Below are positions 16,261 to 24,641 of a DNA stretch of 64,000 nucleotides, piece by piece. This stretch comes from Arthrobacter sp. StoSoilB19. GTDB lineage: Bacteria > Actinomycetota > Actinomycetes > Actinomycetales > Micrococcaceae. Below the pieces are notes generated by a model. The model did not search any database. It saw only the letters and a program-made list of their open reading frames with translations, and had not been told where the DNA came from. The translations under genes were made by a program, and so were the position numbers. Within the stretch, counting starts at the first letter, position 1; each line of letters opens with the position of its first letter. The stretch is from the NCBI RefSeq assembly GCF_019977275.1, contig NZ_AP024650.1, positions 4,278,001 through 4,342,000 of the forward strand. Direction: 5' to 3'.

Positions 16261-17580
16261 ATGAGCCAGACACTTCCGTCCGCCGGGGCGGGTGCCCTCA
16301 CCCGTGCCGGGACGCCCAGGAAAGCAGCCCTCGCCAGCTTCCTGGGCAGCGCCGTCGAATACTACGACTTCTTCATCTTCGGATCCGCTGCGGCGCTGAT
16401 CTTCCCCAAGGTCTTCTTCCCCGATGCAGACACCAACGCTGCCATCATGTCCTTCGCCACCTTCGGCTTCGCCTACGTGGCACGTCCCGTGGGCGCCATC
16501 ATCCTGGGCCACTTCGGCGACCGGGTGGGCCGCCGGAAGGTCCTGATGTTTACCCTGCTGCTCATGGGCGCGTCGACGTTCGTGATCGGCTGCCTCCCCG
16601 ACTTCCACACGGTCGGCTGGTGGGCCCCGGTCCTGCTGGTGCTGGCCCGCCTGTGCCAGGGCCTCTCCGCCGCCGGTGAGCAGGCCGGCGCCTCGTCCAT
16701 GACCCTGGAGCACGCTCCGGACAACCAGCGTTCCTTCTTTACGTCCTGGACCCTCACCGGTACCCAGGGCGGCCAGATCCTCGCCGCCCTGGTCTTCATC
16801 CCCGTCCTGGCCCTGCCGGATGAGATCAAGTACGGCATCGGCTGGCGCGTCCCGTTCTGGCTCAGCGCCGTCGTGGTCATGGTTGCCTTCTTCATCCGCC
16901 GCACGCTGCACGAGCCGCCGGCCTTCGAGGAAGCGCAGAAGAACGCCCAGATCTCCAAGCTCCCGGTGGCCGACCTCCTCAAGGGCCACTGGCGCGACGT
17001 CCTGCGTGTTGTCGCCTGCGCCTTCATTGCCGCCGTCTCCACCGTCTTCGGCACCCTGGCCATCAGCTACGCCAAGACCGTGGCCGGAGTGGACGGCACC
17101 ACCACCCTGTGGCTCGTCGTCGGGGCCAACCTGGTGGCCCTGGGCACCCAGCCGCTCTTCGGGAAGCTCGCGGACAGGATCGGCCGCAAGCCCGTCTTCA
17201 TTTACGGCGCCGTGGCCAGCGCAATCCTCACCCCGCTGTTCCTGCTCAGCCTGGAATCCCACAGCATCCCGTTGATGTTCGTTGCAGCCATCGGCTTCTT
17301 CTCCTTCGGCTACGCCGCCTCCAACGCCGTGTGGCCGTCCTTCTACGCCGAGATGTTCAGCACCAAGGTCCGCTTCTCCGGCCTGGCCATCGGCACCCAG
17401 CTCGGGTTCCTGATGGCTGGCTTCGCCCCGGCCATTGTGGCTGCCATGGGCGGCATCCAGGCGGGCGGCTGGGTCCAGATCAGCATCTTCACCGCCATCA
17501 TCTGCGCCATCGCCGCCGTCTCGGCACTCACGGCCAAGGAGTCCTTCCGGACCCCCACCAACCTGCTGGGCGTGAAGTAG
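16261..17580 (+). CDS. MFS transporter, metabolite:H+ symporter (MHS) family
   Basis: This 439-aa, about 12-TM transporter is a paralogue of the protein at 3139. It has the same landmarks: FLGSAVEYYDFFIFGSAAAL in the first helix, GHFGDRVGRRKVL after helix 2, and GKLADRIGRKPVF at the mid-protein repeat. ATG 16261 follows AAGGAACACC. The longer open frame starting at 16138 is non-coding leader. The location opposite an IclR gene at the promoter end of the shikimate/pca operon suggests import of a pathway substrate such as shikimate, dehydroshikimate or protocatechuate. Confidence 0.88.
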   Translation: MSQTLPSAGAGALTRAGTPRKAALASFLGSAVEYYDFFIFGSAAALIFPKVFFPDADTNAAIMSFATFGFAYVARPVGAIILGHFGDRVGRRKVLMFTLLLMGASTFVIGCLPDFHTVGWWAPVLLVLARLCQGLSAAGEQAGASSMTLEHAPDNQRSFFTSWTLTGTQGGQILAALVFIPVLALPDEIKYGIGWRVPFWLSAVVVMVAFFIRRTLHEPPAFEEAQKNAQISKLPVADLLKGHWRDVLRVVACAFIAAVSTVFGTLAISYAKTVAGVDGTTTLWLVVGANLVALGTQPLFGKLADRIGRKPVFIYGAVASAILTPLFLLSLESHSIPLMFVAAIGFFSFGYAASNAVWPSFYAEMFSTKVRFSGLAIGTQLGFLMAGFAPAIVAAMGGIQAGGWVQISIFTAIICAIAAVSALTAKESFRTPTNLLGVK

Positions 17581-17616
17581 GCGCCGAAAGCGTCACACCA
17601 GCCCGGTTTTAGAGCC

Positions 17617-17652
17617 GGAAAGCCCGCCATTCCCCCAAATGGCGGGCTTTCC
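17617..17652. terminator. Rho-independent-type terminator after MHS transporter
   Basis: Perfect 14-bp arms (17617-17630 and 17639-17652) flank the loop TCCCCCAA. It lies 36 bp after the transporter stop and just beyond the convergent ligase gene, so it probably acts on both strands. Confidence 0.8.
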
Positions 17653-17694
17653 TTCGTGAAAGATGGGCTGCTTCGGAAGCGTCCCGCAGGGCAC

Positions 17695-18783
17695 TTACCC
17701 CCGCCCGGTCTCCAGCACCGAGGCCAGGTCAAAATTGACCGGTTCCTCCAATTGCTCATAGGTGCAGGACTCCGGGTCCCGGTCCGGGCGCCAGCGGTTG
17801 AACTGGGCCGTGTGGCGGAACCTGTCGCCCTCCATGTGGTCGTAGCGGACCTCCACCACCAGTTCGGGCCGCAGTGGGACGAAGGACAGGTCCTTCCCGG
17901 CGCTCCACCTGCTGCCTTCGGCGTTCCGCGGCGTCCGTTCCCCTTCTTCCTGCTTGCCCCACGCCCACGGGTGGCCCTCGAAGCCGGTCACCAGCGGCTG
18001 GAGTTCTTCGAACAGTTCCTTGCGGCGCTTCATGGGGAAGGCGCCGATCACGCCCACGCTCGCCAGGCCGCCGTCGTCCTTGTAGAGGCCCAGCAGGAGG
18101 GACCCGATAGCATCGGGACCGCTCTTGTGGAGGCGGTATCCTGCCACCACGCAGTCGGCCGTGCGCTCGTGCTTGACCTTGAACATCACCCGCTTGTCCG
18201 GCTCGTACCGGCCGTCCAGCCGCTTGGCCACGATGCCGTCCAGCCCGGCGCCCTCGAACTGTTCGAACCACTGCGCGGCCGTGGCTTTGTCCGTGGTGGC
18301 AGCTGTGAGATGGACCGGGGCACTGCTGGCCGCGAGCGCCTTCTCCAGCGCGGCCCGCCGCTCAGAAAAAGGCCTGCCAGTGTAGTCGTCGTCGTCCAGC
18401 GCCAGCAGGTCGAACGCCACGAAGCTCGCCGGGGTTTGTTGGGCCAGCAGCTTCACCCGGCTGGCCGCGGGGTGGATGCGCTGCTGCAGGGTGTCGAAAT
18501 CCAGCCGGTCGCCGGACGCACCGATAAGGATGATCTCGCCGTCCACCACGCAGCGCGGCGGCAGGTTTTCCTTCAGTGCCGCAACGAGCTCCGGGAAGTA
18601 GCGGGTCATGGGCTTCTCGTTGCGGCTGCCGATCTCCAGGTCATCACCGTCGCGGAAGATGATGGACCTGAAGCCGTCCCATTTTGGCTCGTAGCTGAGG
18701 TCCGCGCTTCCTGGAATGCCGTCAATGCCGCTGACGGCCTTGGCGAGCATGGGCGGGACGGGCGGCATCACGGGAAGTTCCAT
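17695..18783 (-). CDS. ligC: ATP-dependent DNA ligase, LigC type
   Basis: This 362-aa ligase has a nucleotidyltransferase domain (about 1-215) and an OB-fold domain, and is closely related to mycobacterial LigC, which acts with primase/Ku proteins in repair. The nucleotidylated lysine is in SYEPKWDGFRS (motif I). Other motifs are GSRNEKPMTRYFPELV, VDGEIIL (motif III), GLDGIVAKRLDG (IV) and MFKVKHERTADCVV (V). I start at ATG 18783 (MELPVMPPVPPMLAK) because LigC proteins begin in this way, although an in-frame ATG at 18792 exists. AAGAAT lies 7 nt before this ATG, so a leaderless mRNA is possible. Confidence 0.9.
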   Translation of the reverse strand: MELPVMPPVPPMLAKAVSGIDGIPGSADLSYEPKWDGFRSIIFRDGDDLEIGSRNEKPMTRYFPELVAALKENLPPRCVVDGEIILIGASGDRLDFDTLQQRIHPAASRVKLLAQQTPASFVAFDLLALDDDDYTGRPFSERRAALEKALAASSAPVHLTAATTDKATAAQWFEQFEGAGLDGIVAKRLDGRYEPDKRVMFKVKHERTADCVVAGYRLHKSGPDAIGSLLLGLYKDDGGLASVGVIGAFPMKRRKELFEELQPLVTGFEGHPWAWGKQEEGERTPRNAEGSRWSAGKDLSFVPLRPELVVEVRYDHMEGDRFRHTAQFNRWRPDRDPESCTYEQLEEPVNFDLASVLETGRG

Positions 18784-18845
18784 AGTGCCCATTCTTGCCC
18801 GGCCAGCGCCCTGCACGGTAGGGCGGCGCGGCGGCGGAGTGGTTT

Positions 18846-19769
18846 TCAGCCTGCCAGCAGCCAAACCACCAGCACCAGCACCGGCGCCGCGGCGGCGGTG
18901 GAGAGCAGGATGGTTTCCCGCGCCACCGCCACCCCCCTCCCGTACTTGCTGGCGAACAGGAACACGTTCTGGGCCGAGGGAAGCGCCGCCATGAGCACTA
19001 CGCCCAGCAGCATGTGGTGGTCCAGGTTGAAGAGGAAGCGGCCGACGACGAACGCCACCGCCGGCATCACCGCGGACTTGAGTGCCGTGGCAGTGAGGAT
19101 TTCGGCCGTGTGGCCGCCGCTTCGAAGCATCTTTGTTCCGTGCAGCGACATCCCGAAGGCCAGGAGCACCACCGGCACTGCAGCACCGCCCAGGAGCGTC
19201 AGTGGAGCCATCACCGGAGCCGGAAGCTGCACATGGAACGCGGCCAGGACCACGCCCAGGAGCGAGGCGATGATCATGGGGTTCCGGAAGGGCTGCGTCA
19301 GCATGAGCCGGGGCGAAAACCGGCCGGCCTCGGAGAGGTCCAGCAGGGTCAGGACCAGCGGGGCGAACAGGAGCAGCTGGACCAGCAGGACCGGAGCTAC
19401 GGGAGTGGCGTCCCCCAGGGCATACAGCGTGATGGGGATGCCGATGTTGTTGGCGTTGACGTAGGAGCCCGCCATCGCGCCCACGGCCGTCTCCGCGAGC
19501 GGCCGCGGAAACCAGATCCGGCTGGCGGCCACATACAGGAGGGCCGTGATCGCCGCCGTGATCATGGCGAGCGGAACGTATGCGGAGAGGACCACGGAGA
19601 GGTCCGATTTCAGCACCACGGTGAAGAGCAGCACCGGGTTGGTGATGAAGAAGGCGGTCCGGGTCAGCGCCGAGATGGTGGGTTCATCGCCCAGGCCGCA
19701 GCGTGCGGCGATGTAACCCACGGCAATGACGACGCCGATCACCGCCAGTCCGATCAGCACACCGCCCAC
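18846..19769 (-). CDS. AEC-family (auxin efflux carrier-like) transporter
   Basis: This about 307-aa membrane protein has roughly 10 hydrophobic segments in two halves. Family features include SYVNANNIGIPITLYALGD with the conserved asparagine-rich break, and LKSAVMPAVAFVVG in the second half. AEC proteins export or import small organic acids such as malonate or malate. No substrate can be assigned here. I prefer GTG 19769 because AAGGAAG lies 8 nt upstream; ATG 19799 would add ten charged residues without a ribosome site. It is divergent from the aminotransferase gene. Confidence 0.82.
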   Translation of the reverse strand: MGGVLIGLAVIGVVIAVGYIAARCGLGDEPTISALTRTAFFITNPVLLFTVVLKSDLSVVLSAYVPLAMITAAITALLYVAASRIWFPRPLAETAVGAMAGSYVNANNIGIPITLYALGDATPVAPVLLVQLLLFAPLVLTLLDLSEAGRFSPRLMLTQPFRNPMIIASLLGVVLAAFHVQLPAPVMAPLTLLGGAAVPVVLLAFGMSLHGTKMLRSGGHTAEILTATALKSAVMPAVAFVVGRFLFNLDHHMLLGVVLMAALPSAQNVFLFASKYGRGVAVARETILLSTAAAAPVLVLVVWLLAG

Positions 19770-19920
19770 GTGGGGTACTTCCTTCCGCTCCCGCCGCATC
19801 CTGCCGCGCCGCAGGACAAAGTACTACAAGTCTCAAACTTATCGGACAAGCGGTCCCGACATTGCCAGGTGGGCCGCGTGACCCGCTGCCCCCGGTGTGC
19901 GCTGTGTGAAAAGATCAACC

Positions 19921-21147
19921 ATGCACGCAATGCAGCACTCCAGCAAGCTTGAAAACGTCCGGTATGAGCTCCGCGGGCCAGTCCTGCAGGCGGCCAAAAA
20001 CATGGAGGCCGAAGGGCACCGGATCCTCAAGATGAACCTCGGGGACACGGCGCCGTTCGGCCTGGAAGCACCTGAATCCGTGGTGGTGGACATGATCCAC
20101 CACCTTCGCGGCGCCCAGGGCTACAGTGACTCCAAGGGCATTTTCACGGCGCGGACCGCCATCTCGCAGTACTACCAGACGCGTGGCCTGATGAACATCG
20201 GGGTCGAAGACATCGTGATCGGCAACGGCGTCAGCGAACTGATCTCCATGTGCCTCCAGGCGTTCATGGAGAACGGCGACCAAATTTTGGTCCCGGCACC
20301 GGACTACCCTTTGTGGACCGCCGCCGTGACCCTGACGGGCGGAAAACCCGTGCACTACGCCTGCGACGAGGCGGAGAACTGGTGGCCGGACATGGCCGAC
20401 GTGGAGGCAAAGATCACCAGCCGCACCAAAGGCATCGTGATCATCAACCCGAACAACCCCACCGGCGCCGTCTACCCCCGCCACATCCTGGAGCAGTTCG
20501 CGGCGCTGGCCCGGAAGCACAACCTGGTCCTGTTCTCGGATGAGATCTACGAGAAGGTGCTGTATGACGACGCAAAGCATATCCACACCGCGTCCGTGGC
20601 TGAGGACCTGTGCTGCCTGACGTTCAGCGGACTGTCCAAGGCCTACCGGATGCCTGGCTACCGGGCAGGATGGGTGGCCATCACCGGACCGCTTGCCGCT
20701 ACCGCCGCCTACCGTGAAGGCCTTGAGCTGCTTGCCTCGCTGCGCCTTTGCGCCAACGTTCCCGCCCAGCATGCCATCCAAACCTGCCTGGGCGGCTACC
20801 AGAGCATCGAGGCGCTGGTGAAACCCGGAGGCCGGCTGCGCGAGCAGCGGGACCTTGCCCATAGACTCCTTACCGCCATTCCCGGCGTGACCTGCGTGCC
20901 GGCGTCGGGCGCCATGTACCTGTTCCCGCGCCTGGACCCGGACCTGTATCCCATTGCCAATGACGAAAAATTCGTCCTGGACCTGCTCCGGGACCAAAAG
21001 ATCCTGGTCTCCCACGGCTCGGCCTTCAACTGGCCCGCGCCGGACCACTTCCGGTTTGTCATCCTCCCCTCGGTGCTGGACATCGAGGAAGCCGTCCGGC
21101 GGATTTCCAGCTTCCTGGCCGCCTACCGCAACGGCACGGACGAATAA
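19921..21147 (+). CDS. alaA: Pyridoxal-phosphate aminotransferase, alanine aminotransferase (AlaA) type
   Basis: This 408-aa class I aminotransferase of the AlaA/YfbQ group probably interconverts pyruvate and alanine with glutamate as amino donor. Typical are QAAKNMEAEGHRILKMNLGD near the N-terminus, APDYPLWTAAVTL, IIINPNNPTGAVYP (PLP phosphate region), LFSDEIYEKVLYD, and the PLP lysine in SGLSKAYRMPGYRAGW. ATG 19921 is weakly supported by GAAAAGATC upstream; the frame upstream lacks other signals. Specificity assignment is by resemblance only. Confidence 0.85.
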   Translation: MHAMQHSSKLENVRYELRGPVLQAAKNMEAEGHRILKMNLGDTAPFGLEAPESVVVDMIHHLRGAQGYSDSKGIFTARTAISQYYQTRGLMNIGVEDIVIGNGVSELISMCLQAFMENGDQILVPAPDYPLWTAAVTLTGGKPVHYACDEAENWWPDMADVEAKITSRTKGIVIINPNNPTGAVYPRHILEQFAALARKHNLVLFSDEIYEKVLYDDAKHIHTASVAEDLCCLTFSGLSKAYRMPGYRAGWVAITGPLAATAAYREGLELLASLRLCANVPAQHAIQTCLGGYQSIEALVKPGGRLREQRDLAHRLLTAIPGVTCVPASGAMYLFPRLDPDLYPIANDEKFVLDLLRDQKILVSHGSAFNWPAPDHFRFVILPSVLDIEEAVRRISSFLAAYRNGTDE

Positions 21148-21297
21148 CGCCGGGGACATGTAAGCAGAGGCAGGAAACCGCAGCGGCGCGAAGAACTAAC
21201 CGGGCGCTAACCACGGGGAAACCGCGTCGCAACATTCCCGGCCCACACTGGGTAGTGCAGGCAAGAGCCGGCACCAGCTCCAGCCAGGAGGCCCCCG

Positions 21298-21534
21298 ATG
21301 TTGAAGAAAGCGACCACGCATGTAACCAGAGTCCGCGCCCTGGACCAGCTCCACCGCGGTGACGAAATCGAAGCCCGCCTCTCCGTGGGCCCTTCCTACG
21401 ACGACGTGGTGATCCGCCGCGGCAGCGTGCAGGAAACGGCGCCCGGCATTGGGGTGGTGTGGATCCTGGACCGGATCACGGGGGTCCGGAAAGCAATCAA
21501 TACGGACGAATGCACCGTCTGGCGTGTGGCATAG
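21298..21534 (+). CDS. Small hypothetical protein
   Basis: This 78-aa soluble protein of unrecognised family begins MLKKATTHVTRVRALDQLHR. It is rich in beta-branched residues (DDVVIRRGSVQET, GVVWILDRITGVRKAI), which suggests a small beta-barrel. The start is well supported by AGGAGG six bases before the ATG. It stands alone, 150 bp after the aminotransferase and convergent with the MoaD-like gene. Coding status is supported by the ribosome site and codon usage. Function is unknown. Confidence 0.65.
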   Translation: MLKKATTHVTRVRALDQLHRGDEIEARLSVGPSYDDVVIRRGSVQETAPGIGVVWILDRITGVRKAINTDECTVWRVA

Positions 21535-21552
21535 GGACCTGGATGCGGGGCT

Positions 21553-21581
21553 GCGGGCGTAGTCAGTAAGGACTGCCCGCC
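21553..21581. repeat. Copy 1 of a 29-bp palindromic dispersed repeat
   Basis: This 29-bp sequence recurs at 21810-21838 with two differences. It is itself an imperfect palindrome, with outer arms GCGGGC and GCCCGC and inner arms AGTC and GACT. This copy is intergenic, between the two convergent small genes. Confidence 0.6.
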
Positions 21582-21598
21582 ACCGGCCCGCCTCCCGG

Positions 21599-21886
21599 TC
21601 AGCCGCCGGCCACGGACTGGATCACCAGTACTTCCTGGCCCGGCGCCACCCTGGTATCCAGGCCCTGCAACCGCCGCACCTCGTCGCCGTTGACGTAGAT
21701 GTTGACGAACCGGCGCAGCGCACCGGTTTCGTCACGGAGCCGCCGGCCCAGCACCGGGTAGTCGGAGGCCACCGCATCAAGCAGGCTTTCCACCGTCACC
21801 GGCCCGTCCGCGGGCGCAGTCAGTACGGACTGCCCGCCGGCCAGGGGCTGCAGGACGCTGGGCAGCAGCAAAGAAATCTCAGGCAC
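21599..21886 (-). CDS. MoaD/ThiS-family ubiquitin-like protein
   Basis: This 95-aa beta-grasp protein has the family-defining Gly-Gly C-terminus (VLVIQSVAGG) and a MoaD-like FVNIYVNGDEVRRLQGLD segment. Such proteins become adenylated or thiocarboxylated at the terminal glycine and act as sulfur carriers or protein modifiers. The start is GTG 21886 (VPEISLLLP), which overlaps the stop of the BNR-propeller gene by 8 nt, so the two are translationally coupled. It is not beside any molybdopterin or thiamine gene, and the partner E1-like enzyme is not in this window. One copy of the 29-bp palindrome lies inside the gene. Confidence 0.8.
   Translation of the reverse strand: MPEISLLLPSVLQPLAGGQSVLTAPADGPVTVESLLDAVASDYPVLGRRLRDETGALRRFVNIYVNGDEVRRLQGLDTRVAPGQEVLVIQSVAGG
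21810..21838. repeat. Copy 2 of the 29-bp palindromic repeat, inside the MoaD-like gene
   Basis: It matches 27 of 29 bases of the copy at 21553-21581 in the same orientation. Here it encodes part of the segment around LTAPADGP of the MoaD-like protein. Confidence 0.6.
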
Positions 21887-22988
21887 CTGCCACCACGGCC
21901 GCCCTGACACACAGGACATCAGGCAGGTGGGAGGCCACCTCCCTGAATGTCTCCCCTTCATCCGCACTCGCATAGACCGTCCCGCCCCGCGTACCGAAGT
22001 ACACGCCGGCGGGATCTGCAGTGTCCACGGACGCCGCGTCCCTGAGCACGCTGTTGTATTCGTGCTCAGGGAGCCCGGTGCTGAGCCGCTTCCAGGTGTT
22101 CCCGGCGTCGTCGGTGCGGTGGACGGCAAGCTTTCCGTCGGGCGGGATGCGTTCGCCGTCGGCCTTCAACGGAATAACCCAGGCGGTGCCCTCCCTGCGG
22201 GGATGCGTGAGCATGACGAAGCCGAAATCGGCAGGCAGGCCTTCGGCGATGGAGGTCCAGCTGTCCGCATTGTCGTCCGTCCGGTACACCCCATGGTGGT
22301 TCTGGGCATAGAGGCGCCCTTCCACGGCGGCATCGGCGGCGATCTTGTGCACGCACTGGCCGAACTCGGGATTGGGGTCCGGCATGAAGTAGGCCGAGAT
22401 GCCCTTGTTGCGCGCCTCCCAGGAGGTGCCGCCGTCCAGCGAGCGGTAAACGCCGCCGGTACTCATGGCAACGTGCACCGTTTCCCCGGCCGGCTGGACC
22501 ACGATCGAATGCGCAGCCGCCCCGCCATAGCCCGCTCCCCATTCGCTGCGGTGCGGGTGGTCCCACAAGCCGCGGTTCAGCTCGAAGTGCTCCCCGCCGT
22601 CCGTGGATTTCCAGACGGAGATGGGTTCGGCTCCGGCCCATACCACTCCGGGGCGGGACCCGGCGTCCGGATAGATCTGCCAGACCCGCTCCAATGCTGC
22701 CCCGGTGTCCTCTGGGAACTTGATGGCGCCCTGTTCCGGCTCGGTCCAGGTGGTGCCGAAGTCGTCGGAGTGGGCAACCGTTGGTCCCCAGTGCGGACTG
22801 CGGACACCCACCAGGATGCGCGTGCGGCCTTCCCTGGTATCGATCCCGATGCTGGGGATCTCCGCCATGAGGAAGTGCGGCCCGGTGAAGGACCACTCCT
22901 GCCGGTCCCGGCTCGTGGCAAGCCACAGCCCTTTCTTGGTCCCGATTGCCAGGACAAATGATTCTGCGGCCGTTGCCATGCGGACCAT
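21879..22988 (-). CDS. BNR-repeat / VPS10-like beta-propeller protein
   Basis: This 369-aa protein is annotated in many genomes as exo-alpha-sialidase or glycosyl hydrolase. It has several BNR (Asp-box) repeats: SDDFGTTW, STDGGEHF, SLDGGTSW, TDDNADSW, TDDAGNTW and SADEGETF, spaced 50-60 residues apart, consistent with a six- or seven-bladed propeller. There is no signal peptide, so it is presumably cytosolic. No sialidase FRIP motif or catalytic Arg triad is evident, so the hydrolase label is doubtful. ATG 22988 or 22979 is possible, and the ribosome site is weak (GGTGG). Overlap with the MoaD-like gene suggests a shared task. Confidence 0.8.
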   Translation of the reverse strand: MVRMATAAESFVLAIGTKKGLWLATSRDRQEWSFTGPHFLMAEIPSIGIDTREGRTRILVGVRSPHWGPTVAHSDDFGTTWTEPEQGAIKFPEDTGAALERVWQIYPDAGSRPGVVWAGAEPISVWKSTDGGEHFELNRGLWDHPHRSEWGAGYGGAAAHSIVVQPAGETVHVAMSTGGVYRSLDGGTSWEARNKGISAYFMPDPNPEFGQCVHKIAADAAVEGRLYAQNHHGVYRTDDNADSWTSIAEGLPADFGFVMLTHPRREGTAWVIPLKADGERIPPDGKLAVHRTDDAGNTWKRLSTGLPEHEYNSVLRDAASVDTADPAGVYFGTRGGTVYASADEGETFREVASHLPDVLCVRAAVVAGA

Positions 22989-23056
22989 GCAACCACCGGA
23001 TCAGTCACCGCGCAACGTTTCCAGGTGCGCAGGCTCCACATTCACAGAGGCAGGAG

Positions 23057-23257
23057 TCAGTCCACGAACTCCGACTGCGTCTGGATGAAGTCCCAGTCGG
23101 CGACGGTCAGCACGGCGGCGGGATTTCCGGGGTGCGGGCCGCCCGCCTCAGCGATGCCCTGGAGCACCGGAAGGGGCAGTTCCTCCGCATAAAGGTTTTC
23201 CCGCAGCCACTCTTTGCTGGCGAGGTCCAGGTCCAGCCACCACATAAAGATTTCCAC
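23057..23257 (-). CDS. Small hypothetical protein
   Basis: This 66-aa acidic protein (MEIFMWWLDLDLASKEWLREN...) has a GTG start at 23257 backed by a strong AAGGAGG six bases upstream. It has no membrane segment and no known motif; tryptophans are frequent in the N-terminal half. It stands alone upstream of the BNR gene on the same strand (about 70 bp away) and could share its transcript. The family was not recognised. Confidence 0.6.
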   Translation of the reverse strand: MEIFMWWLDLDLASKEWLRENLYAEELPLPVLQGIAEAGGPHPGNPAAVLTVADWDFIQTQSEFVD

Positions 23258-23534
23258 GAAACCCCTCCTTGCGTCGCTTTAAACGTTAGGCGCGGCCCCT
23301 CCGGGGGACAAGGTGCTGCGGCCGGAAGCAGGTGTGTCCGGCCGGGTTTCAAGTACTGGCAGGTAACTTTCCCGGCCAACCCCGTTGAAAGACGAGTATC
23401 CCCTACTGGCGACTGCGCAAGGCGGCGCTCCTAGCCTGAAATCTCAAGCAAGCTGACCGTGCTGCTGGGGCATACGGCGTCACCGCTGGCCTTTCCTCGC
23501 CATGGTCCGTTTCACACATATATGGGGAGACAAA

Positions 23535-24539
23535 ATGAAACGCACCTTAGCAACAATGGGGGTGATGGGGCTTGGCCTTATCAGCCTCACAGCGCCCGCC
23601 ATCGCGGCTTCCGACCAGGTGGTGGTCGCCCGCTCAAACGGAAGCGCCCTGATACCGCTGGAGATCAATACCAACGGCGGCACTAACAACGGCGGTGGCA
23701 ACAACACCGGTGACACCAACAACGGCGGCGGCAACAACATCGGTGGCGGCAACGGCGGCGGCGGCACCAACAACGGTGGCGGCAACGGCGGCGGCGGCAC
23801 CAACAACGGTGGCGGCAACGGCGGCGGCGGCACCAACAACGGTGGCGGCAACGGCGGCGGCGGCACCAACAACGGTGGCGGCAACGGCGGTGGCGGCACC
23901 AACGGCGGCGGCACCGGCGGCACCAACAACGGCGGCGGCAACGGCGGTGGCGGCACCAACGGCGGCGGCACCGGCGGCACCAACAACGGCGGCGGCGGCA
24001 ACAACGGCGGTGGCGGCACCAACAACGGTGGCGGCAACGGTGGCGGCAACGGCAACGGTGGCGGCAACGGCAACGGCGGCGGCAACAACGGTGGCGGCAA
24101 CGGCAACGGCGGCGGCAACAACGGTGGCGGCAACGGCGGCGGTGGCGACAATACCGGCGGCGACAATACCGGCGGCAACACCGGCGGCGACAATACCGGC
24201 GGCGGCGATACCGGCGGCGACAATACCGGCGGCGACAATACCGGCGGCAACACCGGCGGCGACACAACCGGTGGAACTGCTCCGGCCGCTGTGGCGGCTG
24301 TGGCCCCTGCTGCCGCACCCGCGCAGCCGGCGCCCGCCAAGCAGGCTGTTGCCACACCCAAGGCCGCCCCTGCCGCGGCACCCGTCAGCGTTGGCACGAA
24401 CCAGGGCTACAACGCACAGACGGCTGTGGGAGCACCGGATGGCTTGCCAGGCTGGCTGGTAGGCCTGGGAGCGCTTGCTGCCGCGGGCACCGTGGTGGCA
24501 GTACGGCGCCAGTCGCGTCCGCTGCACACTGCCGGCTAG
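23535..24539 (+). CDS. Secreted Gly/Asn-repeat surface protein with C-terminal membrane anchor
   Basis: This 334-aa low-complexity surface protein begins with a signal peptide (MKRTLATMGVMGLGLISLTAPAIAA). About 190 residues of Gly/Asn/Thr repeats follow (units like GGGTNNGGGNG, then NTGGD units), then an Ala/Pro linker. The C-terminal segment has the motif GYNAQTAVGAPDG, the hydrophobic stretch LPGWLVGLGALAAAGTVVAV and basic RRQSR. This layout is that of a sortase substrate, but there is no LPXTG. ATG 23535 follows GGGGAG. A class F sortase gene lies directly downstream, so it is probably the substrate. Repeat length probably varies between strains. Confidence 0.75.
   Translation: MKRTLATMGVMGLGLISLTAPAIAASDQVVVARSNGSALIPLEINTNGGTNNGGGNNTGDTNNGGGNNIGGGNGGGGTNNGGGNGGGGTNNGGGNGGGGTNNGGGNGGGGTNNGGGNGGGGTNGGGTGGTNNGGGNGGGGTNGGGTGGTNNGGGGNNGGGGTNNGGGNGGGNGNGGGNGNGGGNNGGGNGNGGGNNGGGNGGGGDNTGGDNTGGNTGGDNTGGGDTGGDNTGGDNTGGNTGGDTTGGTAPAAVAAVAPAAAPAQPAPAKQAVATPKAAPAAAPVSVGTNQGYNAQTAVGAPDGLPGWLVGLGALAAAGTVVAVRRQSRPLHTAG
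23745..24140 (+). repeat. Tandem DNA repeats encoding the Gly/Asn region
   Basis: Units of about 30 bp built from GGC/GGT, AAC and ACC codons run head to tail. Several consecutive copies from about 23757 are nearly identical, and degenerate units continue to about 24260. This is coding repeat, not CRISPR: there are no unique spacers. Confidence 0.8.
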
Positions 24540-24572
24540 CCGGAACACCGCCACCACCAGTGGCCCCCTGAC

Positions 24573-24613
24573 AAGGAAGGCGTCCTGCCAGTGCCCGGCA
24601 GGACGCCTTCCTT
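24573..24613. terminator. Strong hairpin between repeat protein and sortase gene
   Basis: Perfect 17-bp arms (24573-24589 and 24597-24613) enclose a 7-nt loop AGTGCCC. It lies 34 bp after the repeat-protein stop and only 28 bp before the sortase ATG. Sortase expression must therefore read through it or start within a very short space. Confidence 0.75.
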
Positions 24614-24641
24614 CCACCCCCGCCAACCCGTGAGGAGCGCC

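Noticed and set aside
21879..22988. Sialidase assignment for the BNR protein
   Set aside because: Asp-box repeats are structural. There is no FRIP motif or Arg triad, and no signal peptide.
23745..24260. Possible CRISPR-like array
   Set aside because: Units are contiguous coding repeats without unique spacers, and no cas gene is present.
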